A program made the position numbers and the translations under genes. DNA of 53,660 nucleotides, taken from positions 1-53,660 of the forward strand of contig CAZELU010000011.1 of assembly GCA_964513215.1 (NCBI GenBank), given 5' to 3'. Position 1 is the stretch's first letter. Every line of letters begins with the position of its first letter. Under the pieces are notes generated by a model. It searched no databases. It was not told where the DNA came from and worked only from the letters and a program-made list of their open reading frames with translations. Origin of the DNA: Casp-actino8 sp964513215 (GTDB taxonomy: Bacteria > Actinomycetota > Acidimicrobiia > Acidimicrobiales > Ilumatobacteraceae). Positions 16,131 through 24,694 of the stretch are shown one piece after another.

Positions 16131-16946
16131 GTGCCCATCGCGCGCAATGGTTCGCTCGAGATCTATTACGAAGTGTTTGGTCGCGATGATGACCCACTCT
16201 TGATTCTCGTCAACGGTCTCGGCAACCAATGCATTGCCTATCGATCGGGACTCATCGACGAGTTCGTGCAGCGAGGTTTCCGGGTTGCCCGGTTCGACAA
16301 TCGGGACGTTGGTCTCTCGAGCGATGGACCTGACGGTTACACGCTCGGTGACATGGCGTCGGATGCAGTGGCGGTTCTGGACGCGATCGGCGATGCGAGG
16401 GCTCACTTCTTCGGCGCATCCTTGGGCGGCATGATCGTGCAGACAGTCGCCATCGAACACGCTCAGCGAGCTCTGTCGATCACCTCGGTCATGTCGACGA
16501 CCGGAGACAGAGAGGTGGGTGGCCCGACCGAAGAGGCGCGAGAACTGCTGTTGACTCCAGGCTCGACCGATCGCGACAGAGCGATCGAACTGCACCTGGC
16601 TGGTCAGAAGGTGTGGGGGAGCCCTGGACTGGTCGAGTGGGAGGCTCAACGGCAGATCGCCGGGGAGTTGTTCGATCGAGCCTGCCGTCCTGACGGTGTG
16701 GCCCGTCAGTATCGCGCCGCGCGCGCCGACCGTTCGCGAACCGATCGTCTACGTGCGGTGACGGTCCCGTTCCTGGTTCTGCACGGCACGGCCGACACCT
16801 TGATCGACATCTCAGGGGGTCGTCGCACGGCCGAGGTCGTGCCGAACGCGACGTTCGTGGCCATCGAGGGCATGGGTCACGACTGGCCGCGCCACTTCTG
16901 GCCGCGTCTGGCCGACGAAGTTGCGCGCTTCGCCCTACAGTCGTGA
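16131..16946 (+). CDS. alpha/beta hydrolase
   Basis: 271 residues. Oxyanion region LVNGLGNQ, nucleophile elbow GASLGG (Ser97), acid HGTADTL and C-terminal His in GMGHDW complete the triad. It resembles the esterase/haloalkane-dehalogenase-like group, but the nucleophile is Ser, so an esterase or C-C hydrolase is likely. GTG 16131 is chosen because AGGAGG ends 6 bases upstream and the start is one base after the preceding stop; a TTG at 16110 would add seven residues but has no RBS. Confidence 0.88.
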   Translation: MPIARNGSLEIYYEVFGRDDDPLLILVNGLGNQCIAYRSGLIDEFVQRGFRVARFDNRDVGLSSDGPDGYTLGDMASDAVAVLDAIGDARAHFFGASLGGMIVQTVAIEHAQRALSITSVMSTTGDREVGGPTEEARELLLTPGSTDRDRAIELHLAGQKVWGSPGLVEWEAQRQIAGELFDRACRPDGVARQYRAARADRSRTDRLRAVTVPFLVLHGTADTLIDISGGRRTAEVVPNATFVAIEGMGHDWPRHFWPRLADEVARFALQS

Positions 16947-16958
16947 GCGGAGATTCCG

Positions 16959-18203
16959 ATGACTGACACGACCCACACCCCCGACCGTCAGCCCGTCAGC
17001 GACTGGGCGACCGACTACGACATCTTCGACCCGGAGTACGTCCGCAACCCGTTCGTCGTCTGGGACGATCTGCGCGAGCGGTGCCCGATCGCTCATACCG
17101 ATCGTTGGGGAGGATCGTGGCTGCCCACCAAGTACGAAGACGTCACGCGTATTGCCCGTGACATCGAGCGATTCCCATCGGGTGGCGGCATCGCCGTGAT
17201 TCCGCCGGTCGGTCTCGATGGCGCTCCCGGTGCCGGCCCCGGAGCCGGGGTGCCAGTTCTGCCCTACGGCGTTCCGCCCATCAGCGCCGACCCGCCGCTT
17301 CACACCTGGACTCGTCGGTTGATCCTGCCCTGGATGAGTCCGCAGAAGACTGCGACATACGAGCCGATGACGCGGGCTCTGTGCGACAAGTTGATCGACG
17401 GATTCATCGCGTCGGGTCAGGCCGATGTGGCCGCTGATTACGCCCAGCAGATTCCGGTTCGAGTGATCGCCCACATCCTCGGTGTGCCGCCGGAACTGAG
17501 CGACACCTTCACGGGCTGGGTCCGTGACGTTCTCGAGTTCGCGTACGACCCCGAGCGGCGTCGACGCGGAGTCATGGGAGTCGTCGGTTTCTTCCAGAAC
17601 GCACTGGCCGATCGGCGAGTCAACCCCTCCGACGACTTGATCTCCGAACTACTGCACACCGAAGTCGATGGGGCTCCGATCGAGGAGTCGGTCATCATCG
17701 GCATGTGCAGCTTGTTGTTGATCGCAGGTGTCGACACCACGTGGTCGGCGATTGGTTCGTCGTTGTGGCACTTGGCTTCGCACCCCGAAGATCGCCGCCG
17801 TTTGGTGACCCAGCCCGAGTTGATGGACACCGCGGTCGAGGAGTTCCTGCGCGCCTATTCGCCGGTCACCATGGCCCGTCGACTGCCCGAGGACGTCGAG
17901 TACCAAGGATGCCCGATGAAGGCGGGCGAACGAGTTCTGATGAACTTTCCTGGCGCCAATCGTGATCCGGAAGTGTTCGAGAATGCCGACGAAGTGATCA
18001 TCGATCGCCAGATCAATCGCCACGTGGCGTTCGGAGCCGGCATCCACCGTTGCGCCGGATCGAACCTGGCTCGTATGGAGTTGCGGGTGGCCATCGAAAC
18101 CTTCATTCACCGTATTCCCGAGTTCGAGTTGATCGACCCGGCCACGGTCACCTGGGCCGGTGGTCAGGTGCGCGGTCCTCGCGAGGCACGCGTCCGCTTC
18201 TGA
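16959..18203 (+). CDS. cytochrome P450
   Basis: 414 residues, the size of soluble bacterial P450s. The oxygen-activation helix AGVDTT (256-261), ExxR in VEEFLR, and heme loop FGAGIHRCAGSNLAR with Cys365 are all present. The N-terminus has no membrane anchor. It needs ferredoxin and reductase partners that are not in this operon. It hydroxylates an unidentified hydrophobic substrate. By its neighbours (hydrolase, F420-type oxidoreductase, carboxyltransferase) a terpenoid- or steroid-like catabolic role is plausible but is inference only. Confidence 0.93.
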   Translation: MTDTTHTPDRQPVSDWATDYDIFDPEYVRNPFVVWDDLRERCPIAHTDRWGGSWLPTKYEDVTRIARDIERFPSGGGIAVIPPVGLDGAPGAGPGAGVPVLPYGVPPISADPPLHTWTRRLILPWMSPQKTATYEPMTRALCDKLIDGFIASGQADVAADYAQQIPVRVIAHILGVPPELSDTFTGWVRDVLEFAYDPERRRRGVMGVVGFFQNALADRRVNPSDDLISELLHTEVDGAPIEESVIIGMCSLLLIAGVDTTWSAIGSSLWHLASHPEDRRRLVTQPELMDTAVEEFLRAYSPVTMARRLPEDVEYQGCPMKAGERVLMNFPGANRDPEVFENADEVIIDRQINRHVAFGAGIHRCAGSNLARMELRVAIETFIHRIPEFELIDPATVTWAGGQVRGPREARVRF

Positions 18204-20017
18204 TGACATCGTCGATCGAGGCGCCGATGCAAGGCACGGTGCTCTCCGTCGTTCCGGTCGGCTCTCTCGTGCGAGCCGGGGGCTCGGTCGTGGTTCTCGA
18301 ATCGATGAAGATGCAGCACGACGTCACGGTCGATCATCCGTCCCGAGTGGTCGAGGTGATGGTGTCGGCGGGCGACACGGTCATGGCCGGTTCGTCTCTC
18401 GTGGTGATCGAGTCGGCCGATGTGGAGGTCGATGATTCACCGCGCGGCTACGCCGACGTCGGTCCACGGGCCGACCTGACCGAGGTGATCGACCGGCATC
18501 GGTCGGGGCTCGACGCGGCCCGTTCGCACGCCACCGAACGTCGGCACGAGTCCGGTCGCCGAACGGCCCGCGAGAACGTCGCCGATCTGGTGGATGCTGA
18601 CTCGTTCGTCGAGTACGGGCCGCTGGTGATCGCCGCTCAACGCCGACGCCGCGGCGTCGACGATCTGATCGCCCGCACGCCGGCCGATGGTCTGGTTGGT
18701 GGTATCGGTCGCGTGAACGGGGAGTTGTTCAGCGGTCGTGAATCACGGGCAGTCGTGATGTCGTACGACTACACGGTGCTGGCCGGAACTCAGGGGCAGC
18801 AGAACCATCGCAAGAAGGATCGGCTCTTCGACGTCGCCGAGCGACTGCGGCTTCCCGTGGTGTTCTTCGCCGAAGGTGGCGGAGGTCGACCGGGTGACAC
18901 CGATGGTCTCGGCGTGTCCGGACTCGACTGTTGGGCGTTCCACGATTTCGCTCGTCTGTCGGGTCTGGTGCCTCTCGTTGGTATCACCGGTGGCTATTGC
19001 TTCGCGGGGAACGCGGCCATCCTCGGCTGCTGCGACGTCGTGATCGCACTCGAAGGATCGAACATCGGTATGGGTGGGCCCGCCATGATCGAAGGAGGCG
19101 GGCTCGGCGTGTTCGAACCCACCGCCATCGGTCCGATGTCGGTGCAGCGATTCAATGGTGTCGTCGATCTGGTCGCCCAGGACGATGCCGATGCGGTCCG
19201 CTTGGCCAAGCAATACCTGTCGTACTTCCAGGGCTCGATCGGCTCCCATGCGGTACCCGATCAGCAGCGATTGCGCGACGTCGTGCCGGTCAATCGCAAG
19301 AAGGCTTACGACATGCACGATGTGCTCGGCAATTTGTTCGATTCAGGTTCGGTTCTCGAATTGCGCCGTGACTTCGGCATCGGAATGATCACCGCGTTGG
19401 CGCGGGTCGACGGGCGACCTGTCGGCGTGGTGGCCAACAACCCGGTGCACCTGGCCGGAGCGATCGACAGCGACGGAGCCGACAAGGCAGCTCGATTCAT
19501 GCAACTCTGCGATGCGTTCGATCTGCCGATCGTCACTCTGGTGGATACACCCGGAATGATGGTGGGCCCCGAGGTCGAGGAGACCGCTCTCGTGCGCCAT
19601 TGCAGTCGTCTCTTCGTCACGGCTGTCAACATGACGGTTCCCGTCGTGTCGGTGGTCGTTCGCAAGTCGTACGGACTCGGCGCCCAGGCCATGATGGCCG
19701 GATCCACCAAGGCTCCATTGGCCTGCGTGGCCTGGCCCACGGGAGAGTTCGGGGGAATGGGACTCGAAGGTGCAGTACGTCTTGGCTATCGCAACGAGTT
19801 GGCGGCCATCACCGATCCCGTCGAGCGCGAAGCGACGTTCCAGCAGATGGTCGACCGCATGTACGAACACGGCAAGGCGTTGTCGGTGTCGACTCACTTC
19901 GAGATCGACGACGTGATCGATCCAGCCGACACCCGGCGGTGGATCAACGCGGTGTTCGAAGCGGCGCCGGCCGCGCCTCGTCAGGGGAAGAAGCGTCCCA
20001 ACGTCGACACCTGGTAG
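18203..20017 (+). CDS. fused biotin-carrier/acyl-CoA carboxyltransferase
   Basis: 604 residues. ATG 18203 shares a base with the P450 stop. Residues 1-75 are a biotinyl domain with the lysine site LESMKMQHDV (Lys36). Residues from about 110 are a full carboxyltransferase of the propionyl/acetyl-CoA carboxylase beta type, with both halves: GGGGRPGDTDG, GGYCFAGNAAILGCCDV, GMGGPAMIEGGGLGVF, VNRKKAYD, GVVANNPVHLAGAIDSDGADKAARFMQLCDAF, VDTPGMMVGPEVE and GAQAMMAGSTK. There is no biotin carboxylase domain, and no gene for one nearby, so it must use one encoded elsewhere. The BCCP-CT order without BC is uncommon. It probably carboxylates or decarboxylates an acyl-CoA made by this operon. Confidence 0.88.
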   Translation: MTSSIEAPMQGTVLSVVPVGSLVRAGGSVVVLESMKMQHDVTVDHPSRVVEVMVSAGDTVMAGSSLVVIESADVEVDDSPRGYADVGPRADLTEVIDRHRSGLDAARSHATERRHESGRRTARENVADLVDADSFVEYGPLVIAAQRRRRGVDDLIARTPADGLVGGIGRVNGELFSGRESRAVVMSYDYTVLAGTQGQQNHRKKDRLFDVAERLRLPVVFFAEGGGGRPGDTDGLGVSGLDCWAFHDFARLSGLVPLVGITGGYCFAGNAAILGCCDVVIALEGSNIGMGGPAMIEGGGLGVFEPTAIGPMSVQRFNGVVDLVAQDDADAVRLAKQYLSYFQGSIGSHAVPDQQRLRDVVPVNRKKAYDMHDVLGNLFDSGSVLELRRDFGIGMITALARVDGRPVGVVANNPVHLAGAIDSDGADKAARFMQLCDAFDLPIVTLVDTPGMMVGPEVEETALVRHCSRLFVTAVNMTVPVVSVVVRKSYGLGAQAMMAGSTKAPLACVAWPTGEFGGMGLEGAVRLGYRNELAAITDPVEREATFQQMVDRMYEHGKALSVSTHFEIDDVIDPADTRRWINAVFEAAPAAPRQGKKRPNVDTW

Positions 20018-20029
20018 CGGTCGAGTCGG

Positions 20030-22306
20030 TCAGAGACAGACGTCGTAGGGCCTGATCGGGACTCGGGGGAGTTCACGACCAGTGGCGTTGCGAATGGCGT
20101 TGGCGATGGCCGGCGTGACCGAGATGCACGGCGGTTCGCCGACACCTTTGGCACCCAGCGGTGACTTCGGCTCGAACTCCTCGATGAAGACGGCTTCCAC
20201 ATCGGGGGCGTCGAGGAACGTGGGCAACAAGTAGTCGGTGAAACTCGGATTGCGAACCTTGCCGTTGGTGACGACGATCTCTTCCATTACCGCGAGCCCG
20301 AGACCCTGGGCGATTCCACCTTCGACTTGGCCGACACACGAGAGCGGATTCAGAACCCGTCCGACGTCCTGGGCCGTGGCGACCTGCACCACTTTGACGA
20401 GACCGAGTTCGGGATCGACGTCGACCACCGCGCGGTGGGCCACGAACGCGAAGGCGACGTGGCAATTCCCTTGCCCGTTCTCGTCGAGATCTTCGGTGGG
20501 CGGGTGGTGGTACTCGGCGGTCTCGTCGATGTCGAGATGACTGATCACGTCGGCTACGGCCACGCGGAAACTCCCGCGGGTGTCGACGATGTCGGTTCCG
20601 TCAATCGCGAGATTCGAGGCGTCCACGTCGTGATACAGCGCCACGTGGGCGAGCATCTTGTCGCGAACCGCCACACACGCGGCGTTGACCGCCCCGCCAC
20701 TCATCCACGTTTGACGACTGGCCGAAGTCGAACCAGCCGATCCAACTTGGGTGTCGATGGTGTCGAGGAGCACCTCGTCGACACCGAGCACGGTGCGCGC
20801 GATCTGCTGAGCCAACATCACGAAGCCCTGTCCTACTTCGGCTGTGGCGAACTTGACCGAGACCACGCCGTTGGAGATGCGGCACCGGGCCGTGGAGTAG
20901 TCATCGAATCCTTCGCTGTACATCAGGTTCTTGATGCTGACGCCCCAACCGATGCCACGGCGGATATGTGAACGATCGGCCGTGCGACCTGACCCGCCGG
21001 GAATGTCACGGAAGTCAGGATCGGTTTCGAGATCGGGGGGTAGGGGAATCGCGGCCGTCGCACGGATGCATTCCTCGACCGGGGCCACGCTGTCGACGAC
21101 CTGACCGGTGATCAACTTGTCGCCGGTCTCCATCGCGTTCAGGAGACGAATCTCGACGGGATCGATTCCGCACGCCGTCGCCAACTTGTCCATTTGGCTC
21201 TCGTGGGCGTAGCAGGCCTGCACGACGCCGAAGCCGCGCATGGCGCCGCAGGGCGGATTGTTGGTGCGGACCGCGTAACCATCGACCACGGCGTTGTCGC
21301 ACTTGTATGGCCCTTGGGTGTGCGTGATTCCGTTGATGAGCACCGCAGGAGACGTGCTGCAGTACGCGCCGCCATCGAACACCATGCGGCTCTCGATCTT
21401 GACGATGCGTCCATCGCGCGTGGCGTGATGGCGCATCCAGATGCGCGCCGGGTGACGGTGCACGTGGCCGTAGAACGACTCTTCGCGTCCGTAGGCGATG
21501 CGCACCGGGCGTCCGGTCCGGAGAGCGAGCAGACACGTGTGCACCTGCAGGGAGATGTCCTCACGGGCACCGAACGCACCGCCGACGCCACCCAGAACGA
21601 GTCGGACCTTCTCTTCGGGGAGCCCGAGACAGGCCGCGATCTGCTTGCGGTCCTCGTGCAACCACTGAGTGGCGATGTAGAGCTCGACACCGTCGCCACC
21701 CGAATCGGGGATGGCCAGAGCGGCCTCGAGACCGAGGAAGGCCTGATCCTGCATACCGATTTCGTAATCACCCTCGACGACCACGTCACCTTCGACGGAG
21801 AGATCTCCCGTCACGATGCGTTGGTGTCGATAGACGTTGCCGTGGGGATGGATCTCGGGTGCTCGCCCAGCGATGCACTCTTCGGGATCGACCACCGGAT
21901 CGAACACTTCGTACTCGACCTTGATCGCTTCGAGTGCTCGCTTGCACGTCTCGGGATGGTCGGCGGCGACGGCGGCGATGGGTTCACCGCTGTACCGCAC
22001 GAGATCACCAACTTTGGCGAAGACCGGTTGATCCTGGACGATCAGGCCGTATGCGTTGAGGCCTGGTACGTCGTCGGCGGTCACGACGACTTCGACGCCG
22101 TCGATCTTCCACGCGGCCGACACGTCGATACTGACGATCCGGGCGAAGGGGTGCGGACTGCGCAGAGTTGCTCCCCACAACATGTGTTCGGCCCACATGT
22201 CGCTCGAAAAGGCGAAGCCACCCTGAACCTTGGCGACACCGTCGGGACGCGACGCGTTGGTGCCAAGAGTTCCGGATCGCGGGGGAGAGACGACGGCGAC
22301 GTTCAT
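20030..22306 (-). CDS. molybdopterin-binding subunit, xanthine dehydrogenase/CoxL family
   Basis: 758 residues, large catalytic subunit of a three-subunit molybdenum hydroxylase. The N-terminal a/b hammerhead domain (DGVAKVQGGFAFSSDM) is followed by the cofactor domain with LVLGGVGGAFGARED, GAMRGFGVVQ, VGQGFVMLAQQ, and the active-site Glu in LGAKGVGEPP. The CO-dehydrogenase active loop with Cys is absent, so a purine or other N-heterocycle or aldehyde is more likely than CO. ATG 22306 overlaps the 2Fe-2S gene stop by 4 bases (ATGA). Last gene of the operon starting at 24655; convergent with the carboxyltransferase 12 bases away. Confidence 0.92.
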   Translation of the reverse strand: MNVAVVSPPRSGTLGTNASRPDGVAKVQGGFAFSSDMWAEHMLWGATLRSPHPFARIVSIDVSAAWKIDGVEVVVTADDVPGLNAYGLIVQDQPVFAKVGDLVRYSGEPIAAVAADHPETCKRALEAIKVEYEVFDPVVDPEECIAGRAPEIHPHGNVYRHQRIVTGDLSVEGDVVVEGDYEIGMQDQAFLGLEAALAIPDSGGDGVELYIATQWLHEDRKQIAACLGLPEEKVRLVLGGVGGAFGAREDISLQVHTCLLALRTGRPVRIAYGREESFYGHVHRHPARIWMRHHATRDGRIVKIESRMVFDGGAYCSTSPAVLINGITHTQGPYKCDNAVVDGYAVRTNNPPCGAMRGFGVVQACYAHESQMDKLATACGIDPVEIRLLNAMETGDKLITGQVVDSVAPVEECIRATAAIPLPPDLETDPDFRDIPGGSGRTADRSHIRRGIGWGVSIKNLMYSEGFDDYSTARCRISNGVVSVKFATAEVGQGFVMLAQQIARTVLGVDEVLLDTIDTQVGSAGSTSASRQTWMSGGAVNAACVAVRDKMLAHVALYHDVDASNLAIDGTDIVDTRGSFRVAVADVISHLDIDETAEYHHPPTEDLDENGQGNCHVAFAFVAHRAVVDVDPELGLVKVVQVATAQDVGRVLNPLSCVGQVEGGIAQGLGLAVMEEIVVTNGKVRNPSFTDYLLPTFLDAPDVEAVFIEEFEPKSPLGAKGVGEPPCISVTPAIANAIRNATGRELPRVPIRPYDVCL

Positions 22307-22809
22307 CGGGCACCGTCCTTGGCCGCTGTACGACGAGACACCGACACCTGCTTCACGGCGTCGAGTATGCGTCCGTATCCGGTGCACCGGCAGATGTTCC
22401 CTGAGAGTGCTTCTTTGATCTCGAGATCGGACGGGTCGGGGTTGCTGTCGAGCAGATGATGGACGGCGACGATGAAGCCGGGTGTGCAGAAGCCGCACTG
22501 GACTCCGCCCGCATCGAGAAATGACTGTTGAACGTCGCTGAGCCGGCCGTCGGGGCCGAGACCTTCGACGGTGCGAATGGAAGCACCCTGGGCCGAGGCG
22601 GCCATCACGAGGCACGAACACACCGCTTTGTCGTCGATGATCACGGTGCAGCTACCGCACTCGCCCTGCTCGCACGCCCCCTTGGCTCCGGGAAGGCCGA
22701 GGCGCTCGCGCAAGACGAAGAGCAGGCTTTCTCCGATCCAGGAATCGCGCACGTGGTGTTCGCGACCGTTGACACTCAACGTGTACATCTCGGAACCAAT
22801 GGCAGTCAT
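22303..22809 (-). CDS. 2Fe-2S subunit of molybdenum hydroxylase (CoxS/XdhC-type small subunit)
   Basis: 168 residues with two 2Fe-2S clusters. The plant-ferredoxin-like cluster uses Cys46, Cys51, Cys54 (GACEQGECGSC) and Cys66; the all-helical cluster uses Cys105, Cys108 (QCGFCTPGF) and Cys140, Cys142 (CRCTGY). It passes electrons from the molybdenum site to FAD. It overlaps both neighbours by ATGA, giving the order M-S-L. Confidence 0.95.
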   Translation of the reverse strand: MTAIGSEMYTLSVNGREHHVRDSWIGESLLFVLRERLGLPGAKGACEQGECGSCTVIIDDKAVCSCLVMAASAQGASIRTVEGLGPDGRLSDVQQSFLDAGGVQCGFCTPGFIVAVHHLLDSNPDPSDLEIKEALSGNICRCTGYGRILDAVKQVSVSRRTAAKDGAR

Positions 22810-23642
22810 GAGTAAGACCTCGTGAGGAGTCGTTGGGCAAGAACGCCGACGGCATGACGGCGGTAAGCAGCGGTCGAACGATGGTCGTCGATCGGACGGG
22901 ACGCGTCACGAACCAATCGAGAGAACTCAGCGAGGGTTTCGGTGTTCGGCCGCGACGACATGGTGTGATTCGCGGCCAACCACGTCTCGGCTTGGGTGGC
23001 GCGAATGATGGTCGGGCCCACAGCTCCGAGGGCCACGGCGACGTGATCGTTGGTTCGAACCAGACACACCGATGCGGTGGCGATCACCATGGCGTTGCGG
23101 GTTCCGACCTTGGCGTACCCCTGCCAGCCCTCGACGAGCGGCAAAGTCACCGAACGAACGAACTCGGACGGCTGGAGGGCATTCCGCTTGACGCCGACCA
23201 TGAAGTCGGCGAAGCGGATCTGGCGAGCGCCATTCGGACCCACCACGTCGATGACGGCGTCGAGTGCGGCGAGAACCGGGAGGCCATCTCCGGCGGGTGA
23301 ACAGGTGCCGAGGTTGCCTCCGAGAGTTCCGGCGGCGCGAATCTGCGGAGAACCAACGGTGCGGGCCGCTTCGGCGAGGGCCGGGAGCAGACGAGCGAGT
23401 TCGCCGGTTTCCATCTCGGCGTACGGCACCCCCGAACCGATGGTGATGGTGCGACGTGACGGGTCGACCGACCATGAGCGCAATTCGGACACCCGGTTGA
23501 GTGCGACCACATCACCGGGTCGACGCCCGTGCAAGTTCACCTCGACCATCAGGTCGGTGCCACCGGCGAGGAGAGTCGCCTGCGGGTTTCGTGAGAGCAA
23601 GTCGACGACTTCGCCGACGCTGGTGGGAAGCGCGACGCTCAT
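22806..23642 (-). CDS. FAD-binding subunit of molybdenum hydroxylase (CoxM type)
   Basis: 278 residues. The FAD-binding PCMH fold shows the LLAGGTDLMVEV loop and AAGTLGGNLGTCSPAGDGLP, which contact FAD, then a CoxM C-terminal domain. ATG 23642 overlaps the stop of the LLM gene by 4 bases; a start 18 bases upstream is possible but lacks this coupling. It is the only FAD subunit in the window, and could also serve the FAD-less fused xanthine dehydrogenase of the neighbouring operon (inference). Confidence 0.92.
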   Translation of the reverse strand: MSVALPTSVGEVVDLLSRNPQATLLAGGTDLMVEVNLHGRRPGDVVALNRVSELRSWSVDPSRRTITIGSGVPYAEMETGELARLLPALAEAARTVGSPQIRAAGTLGGNLGTCSPAGDGLPVLAALDAVIDVVGPNGARQIRFADFMVGVKRNALQPSEFVRSVTLPLVEGWQGYAKVGTRNAMVIATASVCLVRTNDHVAVALGAVGPTIIRATQAETWLAANHTMSSRPNTETLAEFSRLVRDASRPIDDHRSTAAYRRHAVGVLAQRLLTRSYS

Positions 23643-24655
23643 CGGGGAGAACCATCCCATCCGCTGAATGCGTCGATCATCGCCTTCACGTCACCGAGCG
23701 GGTACAGGATCGGGCAGGTGCATCCGTGTTCGATGTAGTGGGCGACCTTGGCTCGAGCCTCCGAAGGAGTTCCGCTCGCGGTCAACATCTGAACGATCTC
23801 ATCGGGAACCAACTTGCTCGCCTTCTCGACTTGTTCGTGGGTGGCCGGCCACGTGAGCACTTCACCCACTTTGTCGAGTAACGATTGAGGGACTCCGGAC
23901 GCCTTCATGATGTGGGGCTGTTGGCCGAGGTATTGCGTGACCATGAGCCGAGCCATGTCGAGCGCGGTCTGGCGATCTTCGTGAACGCTGCACACGACCA
24001 GTTGCGGACGATCGATGTCGTCGAGTGAACGTCCGGCTTTGGCGGCACCCTTCGCCAACGCCTCGACGGCCTGGTCGTTGTAGTCGGGGGAGACGAGATA
24101 GTTGAGAACCGCACCGTCGGCGATTTCGCCGGTGAGCTCCATCATCTGCATGCCGGTGGCGCCGATGTAGATCGGGACGTCTTTGGGACGGCGCTCCTGG
24201 TACACGTAGTCGAGCTCGACGCCGTCGAGGTGCACGTACTCTCCGTGGAAGGTGACGTTCTCGTTGTTGAGGAGAGCGCGCACCGTGGTGACGATCTCAC
24301 GCATCACACGCAGAGGCTTGGCGCGGTCGATGCCGACTTTCTGAGCCAGCGGATCCCACCACGCTCCGATGCCGAGGATCACGCGGCCGGGGGCCAGATC
24401 GTCGAGGGTGGAGAAGGTGGCGGCCAAGCGGGCCGGGTTGCGACTCCAGCAGTCGACGACGCCGCTACCCACCTTGATGGTGTTGGTCACGCTGGCAAAA
24501 GCCGCCATCGGAACCGTGGCTTCGCGCACCAGACGGCTCTCGGCCTGCCAGACCGCATCGAAGCCGCGTTGTTCGGCGTATTGGGCGAACTCCATTCCCT
24601 CCCGGATGCGGTGTGCGTCCTGGAGGTAGATGGCGACGGGCTGGATGGCGGTCAT
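23639..24655 (-). CDS. LLM-class F420-dependent oxidoreductase (Mer-like)
   Basis: 338 residues, luciferase-like barrel close in pattern to methylene-tetrahydromethanopterin reductase-like proteins: PVAIYLQDAHRIREGMEFAQYAE, VWQAESRLVREATVPMAAFA, IKVGSGVVDCWSRNPA, GRVILGIGAWW and PIYIGATGMQMMELTGEIADG. F420 use is inferred from the family. It leads the CoxMSL operon with ATGA coupling. The ATG is six bases from a TACGAT hexamer and 14 bases from a dyad also found before the other operon, so it belongs to the same regulon. It may oxidise or reduce a heterocyclic intermediate. Confidence 0.88.
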   Translation of the reverse strand: MTAIQPVAIYLQDAHRIREGMEFAQYAEQRGFDAVWQAESRLVREATVPMAAFASVTNTIKVGSGVVDCWSRNPARLAATFSTLDDLAPGRVILGIGAWWDPLAQKVGIDRAKPLRVMREIVTTVRALLNNENVTFHGEYVHLDGVELDYVYQERRPKDVPIYIGATGMQMMELTGEIADGAVLNYLVSPDYNDQAVEALAKGAAKAGRSLDDIDRPQLVVCSVHEDRQTALDMARLMVTQYLGQQPHIMKASGVPQSLLDKVGEVLTWPATHEQVEKASKLVPDEIVQMLTASGTPSEARAKVAHYIEHGCTCPILYPLGDVKAMIDAFSGWDGSPR

Positions 24656-24661
24656 GGCTGA

Positions 24662-24667
24662 ATCGTA
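24662..24667 (-). promoter_or_regulatory. -10 element TACGAT, leaderless type
   Basis: Minus-strand TACGAT ends six bases before ATG 24655. The dyad at 24670-24684 lies directly upstream, in the spacer of this promoter. Confidence 0.55.
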
Positions 24668-24669
24668 CC

Positions 24670-24684
24670 TTTACGTTTTGTCAA
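24670..24684. promoter_or_regulatory. candidate operator, dyad TTTAC-N5-GTCAA
   Basis: The 15-mer TTTACGTTTTGTCAA has arms TTnAC and GTnAA. It differs by one base from the site at 30600-30614, and the two are the only copies I found in the window. It occupies the spacer upstream of the -10 of the LLM-CoxMSL operon, so a bound regulator would block polymerase. GntR- and TetR-type regulators bind short dyads of this kind; no regulator gene lies nearby. Confidence 0.6.
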
Positions 24685-24694
24685 GGCTGGGTGA

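Noticed and set aside
22307..22621. N-terminal extension of the molybdopterin subunit
   Set aside because: It would overlap the 2Fe-2S gene in another frame and is Arg/Pro-rich; the ATGA start at 22306 begins with a normal family N-terminus.
20030..22809. Aerobic CO dehydrogenase (CoxSL)
   Set aside because: Subunit order fits, but the Cys-containing active loop of form I CoxL is missing (GAMRGFG instead), so CO oxidation is not supported.
23639..24655. RutA-type pyrimidine oxygenase
   Set aside because: The LLM protein resembles Mer/F420 enzymes more than RutA, and no other rut genes are present.
24670..24684. TTGACA (minus strand) as a -35 box
   Set aside because: Distance to the -10 hexamer is 11 bases here and 5 at the second site, too short and not constant, so the shared sequence fits an operator better.
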